Source: Streptomyces bicolor (GTDB lineage Bacteria > Actinomycetota > Actinomycetes > Streptomycetales > Streptomycetaceae). From it: a DNA stretch of 64,000 nucleotides. The stretch is from the NCBI RefSeq assembly GCF_000719285.1, contig NZ_JOFS01000010.1, positions 186,001 through 250,000 of the forward strand, written 5' to 3'. Of the stretch, positions 18,527 to 26,385 are shown piece after piece (position 1 is the stretch's first letter; every line of letters starts with the position of its first letter). Both the position numbers and the translations under genes were made by a program. Below the pieces are notes generated by a model. It was given only the letters and a program-made list of their open reading frames with translations. It was not told the origin of the DNA and made no database searches.

Positions 18527-19591
18527 TTAAACGGGGGACCTGGTGGTGGCTGCGGGCGGCGGAGACACCGCCGCATAAGCCACCGGCTCACTCCCCGCCA
18601 CCGCCTCCGCCCGCCCCAGCTTCACCAGCCGCCGCAGATGGGCCTCCGCCTCCGCGATGGCGATGTTCCTCGATCCGTACGGGATCTGCTCCCAGGGCCG
18701 GTTCCACTCCATGCGCTCGGCCAGCTGCCAGGGCGTGAGGGGCTCGGACAGCAACGCCAGTAGTCCGGTGAGGCGTTCCTCGTGGTGGGCCAGCAACTCC
18801 CGTACCCGGGCGGGTGCGTCGGTGAACGTGTGCTGGTGGGCCGGGAGGATCTCGGCGGGGGCGAGGCGGCCGACGCGTTCGAGGGAGGCGAGGTAGTCGC
18901 CGAGGGGGTCGGTGACGGTCGTGTCGTCGGGGTCTTCGTAGAGGCCGATGTGCGGGGTGATCTCGGGGAGCAGGTGGTCGCCGGAGAACAGGCGGCCGTG
19001 GCCGGGTAGTTGGGCGGGGTGCTCCTCCTCCAGGTGCAGGCAGACGTGGCCAGGGGTGTGGCCCGGCGTCCAGATCGCGCGCAGTCGGCGGCCGGGGAGG
19101 TCGAGGAGTTCGCCGGGGACGATCTCGCGGTCCGGCAGGGCGGGGGAGAAGCCGGGCAGGGTGCTCCGGCGGCGGGCGGAGCGCAGGGGGGACACATGGG
19201 CGTCGGGGGCGCCGGCCGCGGTGAGCTTGTCCGCCATGTAGGAGAACCAGCGCTCGGGGTGGGTCGCGCGGGTGCGCCGTACGATCGCCGCGTCCGCCGC
19301 GTGCATCGCGATCCAGGCGCCGGAGGCCTCGCGCACCTTGCCGGACAGGCCGTGGTGGTCGGGGTGGTGGTGGGTGATCACCACGCCGTGGATCTCGGCG
19401 GGCGCGGTGCCGCACGCCGTCAGGCCCTCGGCCAGGGTGTCCCAGGACGCCGGGTCGTCCCAGCCGGTGTCGATCAGCACCGGGCCGCGGTCGGTGTCGA
19501 CGACGTACACGAGGGTATGGCCGAGCGGGTTGTCCGGGATGGGGACCTGGATGGACCGGACGCCGCCGCCGTGGTCGTACACCTGCGTCAT
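18527..19591 (-). CDS. MBL-fold metallo-hydrolase
   Basis: A 354-residue metallo-beta-lactamase-fold enzyme. The metal motif is VVITHHHPDHHGL (HxHxDH), with later ligands in TPGHTPGHVCLHLE, the aspartate in LFSGDHLLP, and a late histidine in LPAHQHTF. A C-terminal ~80-residue winged-helix-like part (LTGLLALLSEPLTPWQLAERM) is typical of the lactamase/LACTB2-like subgroup. It hydrolyses an ester or thioester; the substrate is unknown. The ATG at 19591 begins MTQVYDHGGGVRSIQV. A KstR-like site lies 51 bases upstream and the gene is divergent from the aldehyde dehydrogenase. This suggests it serves the same lipid or steroid pathway, for example as an acyl-CoA thioesterase (inference). Confidence 0.85.
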   Translation of the reverse strand: MTQVYDHGGGVRSIQVPIPDNPLGHTLVYVVDTDRGPVLIDTGWDDPASWDTLAEGLTACGTAPAEIHGVVITHHHPDHHGLSGKVREASGAWIAMHAADAAIVRRTRATHPERWFSYMADKLTAAGAPDAHVSPLRSARRRSTLPGFSPALPDREIVPGELLDLPGRRLRAIWTPGHTPGHVCLHLEEEHPAQLPGHGRLFSGDHLLPEITPHIGLYEDPDDTTVTDPLGDYLASLERVGRLAPAEILPAHQHTFTDAPARVRELLAHHEERLTGLLALLSEPLTPWQLAERMEWNRPWEQIPYGSRNIAIAEAEAHLRRLVKLGRAEAVAGSEPVAYAAVSPPPAATTRSPV

Positions 19592-19641
19592 GGGCTCCCC
19601 AATCGCCGCGACACGCCTCCGGCCGACCGGTTCACTATAAC

Positions 19642-19655
19642 TAGAACGAGTTTCG
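19642..19655. promoter_or_regulatory. KstR-like operator upstream of the MBL hydrolase gene
   Basis: TAGAACGAGTTTCG matches TnnAACnnGTTnnA except for the last base. It sits 51 bases upstream of the MBL start codon in the divergent MBL/ALDH region. Confidence 0.65.
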
Positions 19656-19834
19656 ATGGGAGCCTGAGTCATCCAGGCTTGGCGTTCCGCATCCGGCCCG
19701 GTGTCCAGAACTCCCTGATCTCCTCGGGGCTCTTCGTCTCCCGTTGGACGGACACCCCGTTGCCGTGTGCGACGTCGTCCCAGCTCGATCAGCGTAGGCG
19801 CCATTGATGTGCGATCCGTGGACTCCTCGTAGTA

Positions 19835-19850
19835 GAACTGGTATCAGTTC
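19835..19850. promoter_or_regulatory. Inverted repeat upstream of the aldehyde dehydrogenase gene
   Basis: GAACTG-GTAT-CAGTTC is a perfect 6-base inverted repeat with a 4-base spacer, 57 bases before the ALDH ATG. Half-site spacing differs from the KstR pattern, so a different regulator or a variant site is possible. Confidence 0.5.
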
Positions 19851-19906
19851 CTGAAACAGCGTCAGAAATCAAGGAACCCGCTCCAGCTCCGCAGGAGGCG
19901 TCGGCC

Positions 19907-21364
19907 ATGACCGAGCTCGTGGAACACGGACAGCTGTTCATCGGCGGGGAGTTGACCGACCCCGTGGGCAAGGACGTCATCGAGGTGATCTCACCGCACA
20001 CCGAGGAGGTCATCGGACGCGTGCCGCACGCCTCGCCGGCCGACGTCGACCGGGCGGTCGCGGTGGCGCGGAAGGCGTTCGACGAGGGGCCCTGGCCGCG
20101 GATGAGCCTCGACGAGCGGATCGAGGTCGTCACCCGCATCAAGGACGGGATCGCCGTACGGCACGAGGAGATCGCCCGCGTGATCTCCTCCGAGAACGGC
20201 TCCCCGTACTCCTGGAGCGTCCTCGCGCAGGCGCTCGGCGCGATGATGGTGTGGGACGCGGCGATCACGGTCGCACGGAACTTCACGTACGAGGAGCGGC
20301 GCGACGGCGTGCTCGGCAGGATCCTCGTGCGGCGCGAGCCCGTCGGGGTCGTCGCGGCCGTCGTCCCCTGGAACGTCCCGCAGTTCGTCGCCGCCGCCAA
20401 GCTCGCGCCCGCGCTGCTCACCGGGTGCACGGTGGTGCTCAAGCCGTCGCCGGAGTCGCCGCTGGACGCCTACCTGCTCGCCGAGATCGCGAAGGACGCC
20501 GGACTGCCGGAGGGCGTGCTGTCGATCCTCCCGGCGGACCGCGAGGTCAGCGAGTACCTCGTCGGGCACCCGGGGATCGACAAGGTCTCCTTCACCGGCT
20601 CGGTGGCGGCGGGCAAGCGCGTCATGGAGGTCGCGGCCCGCAACCTCACCCGCGTGACGCTGGAGTTGGGCGGCAAGTCGGCGGCCGTCGTCCTGCCGGA
20701 CGCGGACGTCGCGGCGACCGTCGCCGGTGTCGTCCCGGCGGCCTGGATGAACAACGGCCAGGCCTGCGTGGCCCAGACCCGGATCCTGCTGCCGCGCTCC
20801 CGCTACGACGAGTTCGCCGAGGCCTTCGCCGCGGCGGCCGGCGCGCTGGTGGTCGGCGACCCGCTGGACCCGGCGACCCAGGTGGGCCCGCTGGTGGCGC
20901 AGCGGCAGCAGCGCAGGAACCTCGACTACATCCGGATCGGGCAGGAAGAGGGTGCCAAGATCCTTACGGGCGGCGGGCGTCCGGCGGGTCTGGAGAGGGG
21001 CTGGTACGTCGAGCCGACCCTCTTCGGTGACGTCGACAACTCCATGCGGATCGCACGCGAGGAGATCTTCGGCCCGGTGATCTGCCTGCTCCCGTACGGC
21101 GACGAGTCCGAGGCCGTGAAGATCGCGAACGACTCCGACTACGGCCTCAGCGGCAGCGTCTGGACGGCCGACACCGCGCACGGCATCGAGGTCGCCCGCC
21201 AGGTCCGCACCGGCACCTACTCGGTGAACACCTTCAGCCTGGACATGCTGGGTCCGTTCGGCGGCTACAAGAACTCGGGCCTGGGGCGGGAGTTCGGCCC
21301 CGAGGGTTACGGCGAGTATCTGGAGCACAAGATGATCCACCTCCCGGCGGGCTGGGAGGCGTAA
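19907..21364 (+). CDS. NAD-dependent aldehyde dehydrogenase
   Basis: A 485-residue ALDH. It has VVPWNVPQFVAAAKLAPAL at the cofactor site, SFTGSVAAGKRVME, the general base glutamate in TLELGGKSAAVVL (about residue 254), the nucleophile cysteine in NNGQACVAQTRILL (about 286) and the late EEIFGPVICLLPY. It oxidises an aldehyde to the acid in the cytoplasm. GGAGG lies 9 bases before the ATG. It is followed after 3 bases by a ferredoxin gene. It resembles the AldA-type enzymes found in the KstR regulon of mycobacteria, so oxidation of a steroid- or lipid-derived aldehyde made by a P450 is plausible (inference). Confidence 0.92.
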   Translation: MTELVEHGQLFIGGELTDPVGKDVIEVISPHTEEVIGRVPHASPADVDRAVAVARKAFDEGPWPRMSLDERIEVVTRIKDGIAVRHEEIARVISSENGSPYSWSVLAQALGAMMVWDAAITVARNFTYEERRDGVLGRILVRREPVGVVAAVVPWNVPQFVAAAKLAPALLTGCTVVLKPSPESPLDAYLLAEIAKDAGLPEGVLSILPADREVSEYLVGHPGIDKVSFTGSVAAGKRVMEVAARNLTRVTLELGGKSAAVVLPDADVAATVAGVVPAAWMNNGQACVAQTRILLPRSRYDEFAEAFAAAAGALVVGDPLDPATQVGPLVAQRQQRRNLDYIRIGQEEGAKILTGGGRPAGLERGWYVEPTLFGDVDNSMRIAREEIFGPVICLLPYGDESEAVKIANDSDYGLSGSVWTADTAHGIEVARQVRTGTYSVNTFSLDMLGPFGGYKNSGLGREFGPEGYGEYLEHKMIHLPAGWEA

Positions 21365-21367
21365 GGG

Positions 21368-21601
21368 ATGGGCGACCGCTGGCACGTCGAGGTCGACCGG
21401 TCGGTGTGCATCGGCTCGGCCCAGTGCGTCCACCACGCTCCCGACGGTTTCCGCCTCGACACCGGCCGCCAGTCCCATCCCGCCGACCCGGAGACCGACG
21501 CGAACGAGCAGCTCCTGGCCGCGGCGGAGAGCTGCCCGGTGGAGGCGATCGTGATCACGATGCTGGAGAGCGGGGAGCCGGTGTTTCCACCCGAGGAATA
21601 A
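21368..21601 (+). CDS. 3Fe-4S ferredoxin (P450 redox partner type)
   Basis: A 77-residue ferredoxin with Cys14 and Cys20 in VCIGSAQCVHHAP and a third Cys in SCPVEAIVI. The C-x5-C...C-P pattern, lacking one cysteine of the usual four, defines the single-cluster 3Fe-4S ferredoxins of actinomycetes that feed electrons to P450s. It starts 3 bases after the ALDH stop, so it is co-transcribed. The CYP125-like P450 at 4.7-6.0 kb is a natural client, since no P450 is adjacent. Confidence 0.92.
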   Translation: MGDRWHVEVDRSVCIGSAQCVHHAPDGFRLDTGRQSHPADPETDANEQLLAAAESCPVEAIVITMLESGEPVFPPEE

Positions 21602-21669
21602 TGCCAGAAATGTCCCCTTCAGGGGGTTCGTTTTCGGGCGGATGTCCTATTATGGAGGTAGGCCTACGG

Positions 21670-21830
21670 GACGAGTGAGGGAGCCCGAACCGGAGTAGCC
21701 GACTCTGGCGGGAAGCAAAGGCTTCCGCTGGGGCCGACATCGACGGTCCGGGCTGAGAGGCCGGAAGGCAGCAGTCAGGCCGGAAGGCGACCCCCAATAC
21801 CTGATCCGGGTAATACCGGCGCAGGGAACC
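21670..21830 (+). promoter_or_regulatory. TPP riboswitch (THI element), orphan
   Basis: The plus strand has GGGAGCCCG at the 5' side, CGGGCTGAGAGG, and the highly conserved 3' part ACCTGATCCGGGTAATACC then GGCGCAGGGAA. These are the P2-P5 landmarks of the thiamine pyrophosphate riboswitch. The P3 arm is long. Variable regions contain a direct repeat, GGCCGGAAGGC. No plus-strand gene follows: the next gene is the KstR-like regulator on the opposite strand, whose stop is about 15 bases away. Confidence 0.85.
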
Positions 21831-21845
21831 CGTCTCGTAGGTCAT

Positions 21846-22463
21846 TCATGTGTCCGCGGGCGCCGTGAGGTCGATCAGTCGGCACACCGTCTCGATGTCG
21901 ATCTTCACCTGGGCGATGGAGGCACGCCCCGACAGCCAGGTGATCAGGGCCGAGTGCCAGGTGTGCTCGATGACGCGGACGGCGGAGAGCTGCTCGGGGG
22001 TGGGGTTCTCCAGACCCATCGCGTCCAGGATGATCAACGTCGTCTGCCGGGAGACCTGGTCGACCTCGGGGGAGACGCTGCGGTCGGCGAAGGTCAGGGC
22101 GCGCACCATGGCATCGGCCAGGTGGGGCTCGCGCTGCAGGGCGCGGAACGCGCGCATCAGGGTCTCCGCCACGCGCTCCGCCGCCGTCTCACCCTGCGGC
22201 GGCTTCTTCCGCAACGTGCCGTGCATGTGCTCCAGCTGGTCCTGCATCGTGGCGACCAGCAGATGCACCTTGGACGGGAAGTAGCGGTACAGCGTGCCCA
22301 GCGCCACCTGCGAGGACTCCGCGACCTCCCGCATCTGCACGGCGTCGAACCCACCCCGGCTGGCGAGCTGCGCGCTGGCGTGCAGGATGCGCCGGCGCCG
22401 GGCCTCCTGCCGCTCGGTGAGGGGCGGTGAGGAGGGGCTCGCGCTACTGGCTTCCGCAGGCAT
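21846..22463 (-). CDS. kstR: TetR-family regulator, KstR-like
   Basis: A 205-residue TetR protein. The N-terminal DNA-binding domain reads RRRRILHASAQLASRGGFDA, then VQMREVAESSQVALGTLYRY and FPSKVHLLVATMQDQ. That helix-turn-helix segment closely recalls mycobacterial KstR, the repressor of cholesterol catabolism released by steroid-CoA thioesters (from memory, not an alignment). The C-terminal ligand domain is helical. The ATG at 22463 is preferred; an in-frame ATG at 22550 would add 29 residues of no TetR character. A site matching the KstR consensus lies in the divergent region before it, consistent with autoregulation, and three further sites occur in the window. Confidence 0.75.
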   Translation of the reverse strand: MPAEASSASPSSPPLTERQEARRRRILHASAQLASRGGFDAVQMREVAESSQVALGTLYRYFPSKVHLLVATMQDQLEHMHGTLRKKPPQGETAAERVAETLMRAFRALQREPHLADAMVRALTFADRSVSPEVDQVSRQTTLIILDAMGLENPTPEQLSAVRVIEHTWHSALITWLSGRASIAQVKIDIETVCRLIDLTAPADT

Positions 22464-22604
22464 GGATCCCGTTCCGTGACAGTCGGTGAGGGTGAGTGAC
22501 CGGACAGAGCATGCCAGGGTGTCGGTCGTGGCGTGAATCACCTGATCCATCGCTCACAGCGGCGCTACCTGCCGGTAGATTCAGAGCTCTTGAACGATCA
22601 AGTC

Positions 22605-22618
22605 TGAAACTTGTTCTA
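22605..22618. promoter_or_regulatory. KstR-type operator between kstR and the glycosyltransferase operon
   Basis: TGAAACTTGTTCTA matches TnnAACnnGTTnnA at every fixed position. It is 55 bases before the glycosyltransferase GTG and about 140 bases before the kstR ATG, so it could govern both directions. Confidence 0.75.
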
Positions 22619-22672
22619 GATTAGCGTCCCGTCGTAATCTCGCGGGACAGCAGAGCGAGAAGGGGGTCCGGA

Positions 22673-24166
22673 GTGACCGCTGAGGCCAGGGAGGCCGGGT
22701 CCCCCAAGGACCCTGCCGCCGACGGGCAGCGACCGCTCGACATCGCCCTCCTCACCTATAAAGGGAACCCGTTCTGCGGCGGCCAGGGCGTCTACGTACG
22801 GCACCTCTCCCGCGAGCTGGCCCGCCTCGGCCACCGCGTCGAGGTCATCGGCTCCCAGCCGTACCCCGTCCTCGACGAGGGCGACGACTACGCCGACCGC
22901 CTCACCCTCACCGAGCTCCCCAGCCTCGACCTCTACCGCCAGCCCGACCCCTTCCGCACCCCGAAGCGCGACGAGTACCGCGACTGGATCGACGCGCTGG
23001 AAGTCGGAACCATGTGGACCGGCGGCTTCCCCGAACCGCTGACGTTCTCACTGCGCGCCCGCCGCCATCTGCGCGCCCGGCGCGGCGAGTTCGACGTCGT
23101 GCACGACAACCAGACGCTGGGCTACGGCCTGCTGGGCGACGTCGGCGCCCCCCTCGTCACCACCATCCACCACCCCATCACCGTGGACCGCCAGTTGGAG
23201 CTGGACGCGGCGGAGGGCTGGCAGCGACGGATGTCGGTACGGCGCTGGTACGCCTTCACACGCATGCAGAAGCGCGTGGCGCGCCGCCTGCCGTCCCTCC
23301 TCACCGTCTCCGGCACGTCCCGCGACGAGATCGTCGACCATCTCGGCGTACGCCAGGACCGCATCCACGTCGTGCACATCGGCGCGGACACGGACCTTTT
23401 CTCGCCGGATCCGTCGGTACGGCGGATCCCCGGCCGGATCGTGACGACGTCAAGCGCCGACGTCCCGCTCAAGGGCCTGGTCTTCCTCGTCGAGGCACTC
23501 GCCAAGGTCCGTACCGAGCACCCCGACGCCCATCTCGTGGTCGTCGGCAAGCGGCCCGAGGAGGGCCCGGTCGCCCAGGCCATGGAACGGTACGGCCTCG
23601 AAGGCGCCGTCGAGTTCGTCAAGGGCATCTCCGACGCGGAGCTCGTCGACCTGGTGCGCTCGGCGCAGGTGGCGTGCGTGCCGTCGCTGTACGAGGGCTT
23701 CTCCCTGCCGGCCGCCGAGGCCATGGCCACGGGAACGCCGCTGGTCGCCACGACCGGCGGGGCGATCCCGGAGGTGGCGGGGCGGGACGGCGAGACGTGC
23801 CTGGCGGTGCCGCCGGGCGACGCGGGGGCGCTGGCCGCTGGGCTGAGCCGGCTGCTGGGGGACGAGGAACTGCGCGTGCGGCTGGGTCACGCCGGGCGTG
23901 AGCGCGTGCTGGAGCACTTCACCTGGGCGCGGGCCGCCGAGGGAACGGTGGCCCGCTACCGCGAGGCGATAGCCCGCTCCGCGGGCGGGGGGCCACGCCG
24001 CTCCGCAGCGGCGGCGACGAGCCGCTCCGCGACCCCGGCTCCCGGCCGCTCCGCGGCCGCGACGGATGCCGCACCGGCGAGGGTGACCGAGCCCGCCGAG
24101 CCGGCGCGCGCCACCGACGCCGCCGGCGTCACCGAGGCCGCCCGCGTGACCGAGGCCGCCCAATGA
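22673..24166 (+). CDS. Glycosyltransferase family 4
   Basis: A 497-residue GT-B enzyme. The N-terminal domain begins DIALLTYKGNPFCGGQGVYV. The C-terminal donor domain has VPLKGLVFLVEALAKV, LVVVGKRPEEGPV and the nucleotide-sugar motif VPSLYEGFSLPAAEAMA (EGFSLP-x-x-E). It transfers a sugar from an NDP-sugar to an unknown acceptor. The last ~70 residues are low-complexity (Ala, Thr, Pro, Arg) and probably disordered. GTG at 22673 follows GGGGGTCCGGA. It heads a three-gene operon (glycosyltransferase, methyltransferase, toroid protein) directly behind a consensus KstR site. Confidence 0.88.
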   Translation: MTAEAREAGSPKDPAADGQRPLDIALLTYKGNPFCGGQGVYVRHLSRELARLGHRVEVIGSQPYPVLDEGDDYADRLTLTELPSLDLYRQPDPFRTPKRDEYRDWIDALEVGTMWTGGFPEPLTFSLRARRHLRARRGEFDVVHDNQTLGYGLLGDVGAPLVTTIHHPITVDRQLELDAAEGWQRRMSVRRWYAFTRMQKRVARRLPSLLTVSGTSRDEIVDHLGVRQDRIHVVHIGADTDLFSPDPSVRRIPGRIVTTSSADVPLKGLVFLVEALAKVRTEHPDAHLVVVGKRPEEGPVAQAMERYGLEGAVEFVKGISDAELVDLVRSAQVACVPSLYEGFSLPAAEAMATGTPLVATTGGAIPEVAGRDGETCLAVPPGDAGALAAGLSRLLGDEELRVRLGHAGRERVLEHFTWARAAEGTVARYREAIARSAGGGPRRSAAAATSRSATPAPGRSAAATDAAPARVTEPAEPARATDAAGVTEAARVTEAAQ

Positions 24167-24230
24167 CCGCCGTACACACGCCCGGTGCCCCCCGCCCCGC
24201 CCATCGTTCCGACCGCGAAAGCAGGCCCAC

Positions 24231-24965
24231 GTGCTGACCGTCGACTTCTCCCGGTTCCCGCTCGCCCCGGGCGACCGCGTCCTGGACCTCGGCTGCGGTG
24301 CCGGCCGGCACGCGTTCGAGTGCTACCGGCGCGGCGCCCAGGTCGTGGCGCTGGACCAGAACGGTGAGGAGATCCGCGAGGTCGCGAAGTGGTTCGCGGC
24401 GATGAAGGAGGCGGGGGAGGCGCCGGAGGGGGCCACCGCCACCGCCATGGAGGGCGACGCCCTCGCGCTGCCCTTCCCCGACGAGTCCTTCGACGTCGTG
24501 ATCATCTCCGAGGTCATGGAGCACATCCCGGACGACAAGGGCGTCCTCGCCGAGATGGTGCGGGTGCTCAGGCCCGGCGGCCGTATCGCCATCACCGTCC
24601 CGCGCTACGGCCCCGAGAAGGTCTGCTGGGCGTTGTCCGACGAGTACCACGAGGTCGAGGGCGGCCACATCCGCATCTACAAGGCGGACGAGCTGCTCGC
24701 CAAGATCCGCGAGGCCGGCCTCAAGCCCTACGGCACCCACCACGCCCACGCCCTGCACTCGCCCTACTGGTGGCTGAAGTGCGCGTTCGGCGTCGACAAC
24801 GACAAGGCGCTGCCGGTGCGGGCGTACCACAAGCTGCTGGTCTGGGACATCATGAAGAAACCGCTGGCCACCCGGGTCGCCGAACAGGCGCTGAACCCGC
24901 TGATCGGCAAGAGCTTCGTGGCGTACGCGACCAAGCCCCACCTGCCGGCGGTGGACGCCCGGTGA
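24231..24965 (+). CDS. Class I SAM-dependent methyltransferase
   Basis: A 244-residue Methyltransf_11-type enzyme. Motif I is VLDLGCGAGRHAFE, the acidic residue lies in VVALDQNGEEI, motif II is FDVVIISEVMEHIPDD and motif III is RVLRPGGRIAITVPR. The C-terminal 100 residues (RIYKADELLAKIREAGLKPY, then ALHSPYWWLKCAFG) are partly hydrophobic and may contact a lipid-like acceptor. It begins 64 bases after the glycosyltransferase and its stop overlaps the next GTG (GTGA), indicating translational coupling. The substrate is unknown. Confidence 0.87.
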   Translation: MLTVDFSRFPLAPGDRVLDLGCGAGRHAFECYRRGAQVVALDQNGEEIREVAKWFAAMKEAGEAPEGATATAMEGDALALPFPDESFDVVIISEVMEHIPDDKGVLAEMVRVLRPGGRIAITVPRYGPEKVCWALSDEYHEVEGGHIRIYKADELLAKIREAGLKPYGTHHAHALHSPYWWLKCAFGVDNDKALPVRAYHKLLVWDIMKKPLATRVAEQALNPLIGKSFVAYATKPHLPAVDAR

Positions 24966-26032
24966 CCACCCCCCGGACAGAACACCTCGTCCTGCCCGGG
25001 GTCCTCACCGCAGGGCAGGCCGCCGCGACCGTGGCGGGGATCCTCGCGGTACAGCGGGAGGACGGGGCGATCCCGTGGTTCCGCGGGCACCACCTCGACC
25101 CGTGGGACCACGTAGAGGCCGCGATGGCGCTGGACGCCGCCGGTGAGCACACGGCCGCCGAGCGGGCGTACACCTGGCTGGCGACGCACCAGAACGAGGA
25201 CGGCTCCTGGTACGCCGCCTACCAGGACGGCGCCTTCGACGACGTCACCGACACCGGGCGCGAGACCAACTTCGTCGCCTACATAGCCGTAGGCGTCTGG
25301 CACCACTATCTCTCCACCGGCGACGACACGTTCCTGGACCGCATGTGGCCGTCCGTCTACGCCGCGATCGAGTTCGTCCTCCAGCTCCAGCAGCCGGGCG
25401 GGCAGATCGGCTGGCGGCGCGACGACGACGGGACGGCGACGGCGGACGCCCTGCTGACCGGTTCCTCCTCGATCCACCATGCGCTGCGGTGCGCGCTGGC
25501 CATCGCCGAGCAGCGGGAAGAGCCGCAGCCGGACTGGGAGTTGGCGGCGGGCGCACTGCGGCACGCGATCCGCCGGCACCCGGAGCGGTTCCTGGACAAG
25601 GACCGGTACTCGATGGACTGGTACTACCCGGTGCTGGGCGGTGCGTTGACCGGAGCCGAGGCCAAGTCCCGGATGGAGGACGGCTGGGAGCGTTTCGTCG
25701 TTCCCGGGCTCGGCGTGCGGTGTGTCGTGCCCAACCCGTGGGTCACGGGCGGCGAGTCGGCCGAACTCGCCCTCGCGCTCTGGGCGATGGGGGAGTCGGA
25801 CCGGGCACTGGAGATCCTGCAGTCCATCCAGCATCTGCGGGATCCGCAGAGCGGCCTGTACTGGACGGGCTATGTCTTCGACGACGACGCGATCTGGCCG
25901 CAGGAGCTGACGACTTGGACGGCGGGGTCGCTGTTGCTCGCCGTCGCGGCGCTGGGCGGGCACGAGGCGACATGCGCGGTGTTCGGCGGGGACCGGCTGC
26001 CGTTGGGGCTGGACCCGGACTGCTGCGCCTGA
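24962..26032 (+). CDS. Alpha/alpha-toroid protein (prenyltransferase/terpene-cyclase-like)
   Basis: A 356-residue cytoplasmic protein made of helical repeats: GILAVQREDGAIPWFRGHHL, YTWLATHQNEDGSWYAA and IQHLRDPQSGLYWTGYVF. These resemble QW-type repeats of the squalene-cyclase/prenyltransferase or six-hairpin glycosidase folds. Acidic and aromatic residues line the repeats (DPWDHVEAAMAL, DDDAIWPQELTTWTAG). No DDxxD motif was seen, so prenyl transfer is not supported; glycan hydrolysis or isomerisation is possible. GTG at 24962 overlaps the methyltransferase stop. Its place as third gene behind a KstR site is the main clue to its role. Confidence 0.75.
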   Translation: MTTPRTEHLVLPGVLTAGQAAATVAGILAVQREDGAIPWFRGHHLDPWDHVEAAMALDAAGEHTAAERAYTWLATHQNEDGSWYAAYQDGAFDDVTDTGRETNFVAYIAVGVWHHYLSTGDDTFLDRMWPSVYAAIEFVLQLQQPGGQIGWRRDDDGTATADALLTGSSSIHHALRCALAIAEQREEPQPDWELAAGALRHAIRRHPERFLDKDRYSMDWYYPVLGGALTGAEAKSRMEDGWERFVVPGLGVRCVVPNPWVTGGESAELALALWAMGESDRALEILQSIQHLRDPQSGLYWTGYVFDDDAIWPQELTTWTAGSLLLAVAALGGHEATCAVFGGDRLPLGLDPDCCA

Positions 26033-26045
26033 CAGCGAGCGCGTT

Positions 26046-26339
26046 TCAGTGGCGGTGGACTCGATTGGCTATCGCGTGCCCGATGAACAGGTAGACCACC
26101 GCCGCCAGGCCGTAGCCCGCCACGACCCTCGCCCACTCCTCGTCGAACGTGAACAGGTCGTGTGACCAGCCCGCCAGCCAACGCGCCGCGTCATGCACGA
26201 ACTGGACGAAGTCGTTGGCGCGGTTGGCGTCCAGCAGATACATCAGGATCCACAGGCCCAGGATGACGGCCATGACGTCGGCGACGATCGCGATGACCGT
26301 GCCGGCCTGGTTGGCACCGTTGCGATATCGAGGGGACAT
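26046..26339 (-). CDS. Small membrane protein
   Basis: A 97-residue protein with two transmembrane helices, TVIAIVADVMAVILGLWILM and VVAGYGLAAVVYLFIGHAI. They are separated by an amphipathic loop (FVQFVHDAARWLAGWSHDLF). The second helix is followed by the basic tail ANRVHRH. It lies only 14 bases from the convergent toroid gene. Family not recognised. The ATG at 26339 has a GGGG-type Shine-Dalgarno upstream region. Confidence 0.7.
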   Translation of the reverse strand: MSPRYRNGANQAGTVIAIVADVMAVILGLWILMYLLDANRANDFVQFVHDAARWLAGWSHDLFTFDEEWARVVAGYGLAAVVYLFIGHAIANRVHRH

Positions 26340-26385
26340 GCCCCTTCGGGTAGCCCTTGATGTCTGGATGAAACCCGGAGGCGGA

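Noticed and set aside
19991..21478. Long minus-strand frame opposite the aldehyde dehydrogenase
   Set aside because: Antisense shadow; the plus-strand ALDH has all catalytic motifs.
24962..26032. True prenyltransferase or terpene cyclase activity for the toroid protein
   Set aside because: No DDxxD or DxDD motif could be found, so only the fold is claimed.
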